Assembly (NCBI RefSeq): GCF_001647715.1 | Contig: NZ_CP015600.1 | Coordinates: 2,542,001-2,606,000, forward strand | Length of the DNA stretch: 64,000 nucleotides | From: Pseudomonas antarctica | GTDB taxonomy: Bacteria; Pseudomonadota; Gammaproteobacteria; Pseudomonadales; Pseudomonadaceae | Direction of reading: 5' to 3' | Shown here: one piece after another, positions 63,898-64,000 of the stretch | Layout of the letters: each line of letters begins with the position of its first letter | How positions within the stretch are numbered: the first letter of the stretch is position 1 | Notes under the pieces: generated by a model | The model's database searches: none | Told to the model about the DNA's origin: nothing | Seen by the model: only the letters and a program-made list of their open reading frames with translations | Position numbers and translations under genes: made by a program

Positions 63898-64000
63898 ATT
63901 GGGTTCAGCTTCCAAGATCAGGTCGGCTGTCAGGCCGCCTCGGTTTTGCTTTTGATCTAACCACTCAGGTCGGCTACCAGGCCGCCGTGCTCTGCTTTTG

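Overview
The window reads as chromosome from a GC-rich gammaproteobacterium of the Pseudomonas fluorescens group. The evidence is an OprD-family porin, dozens of REP/REPIN palindromes of the GTGGGAGCGGGCTTGC type, DUF2388, and the gene order npp transporter-mltD-gloB-methyltransferase-rnhA-dnaQ-ldcA, which closely follows the PA1807-PA1818 stretch of P. aeruginosa. No rRNA, tRNA, CRISPR, phage or transposase gene was seen.

Left part (1-18.4 kb): the 3' end of an OprD porin, a GH63/MGH1-like glycosidase, an exported protein of unknown function, an SCP2 protein, a histidine phosphatase, sohB, and an MFS exporter divergent from a LysR regulator. A leftward operon follows (16537 to 9157): ribose-type ABC transporter (ATPase, permease, binding protein), SDR dehydrogenase, zinc alcohol dehydrogenase, DhaK and DhaL. 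It diverges from an rpiB-like isomerase and a SorC-family regulator. The enzyme set (polyol dehydrogenases, ketose kinase, RpiB-type aldose/ketose phosphate isomerase) fits uptake and breakdown of a four-carbon polyol such as threitol or erythritol. Two copies of a 25-bp motif in opposite orientation lie in the divergent promoter region.

18.5-28.6 kb: a TerC/CBS/CorC membrane protein behind a possible proline-rich leader ORF, a thioredoxin-like protein whose frame runs on into the TerC gene, then a rightward operon. That operon holds a polar amino-acid ABC transporter, RidA, an IclR regulator, a fold-type III PLP enzyme (DSD1/D-threonine aldolase-like) and 2-keto-3-deoxygluconate kinase. The only common substrate I can suggest is D-glucosaminate, which dehydration would turn into 2-keto-3-deoxygluconate plus ammonia. 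A sigma-54 promoter and NtrC-like sites precede it. Seven exact-length 114-bp REP repeats sit between the PLP enzyme and the kinase.

28.6-37.7 kb: a parvulin, a three-PAS hybrid histidine kinase, and the 3-hydroxybutyrate pathway (GntP-type permease, 3-hydroxybutyrate dehydrogenase, acetoacetyl-CoA synthetase) with its sigma-54 activator. A sigma-54 promoter and two matching inverted repeats lie upstream of the permease.

37.7-52.2 kb: two paralogous peptide/nucleopeptide ABC operons (Yej/Npp type), separated by a second parvulin and a 1.2-kb gene-free block of repeats. The block contains a (GGGT)4 tract and a 300-bp module that recurs exactly at 63425. That module can fold into a compact three-way junction.

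52.4-64 kb: housekeeping genes mltD, gloB, a methyltransferase, rnhA, a DUF2388 gene and dnaQ; ldcA with a streptothricin-acetyltransferase-like GNAT gene; a LysR regulator; an orphan GspG-like pseudopilin lacking Glu+5; two small unknown genes; and an FMN reductase. The second repeat copy ends the window.
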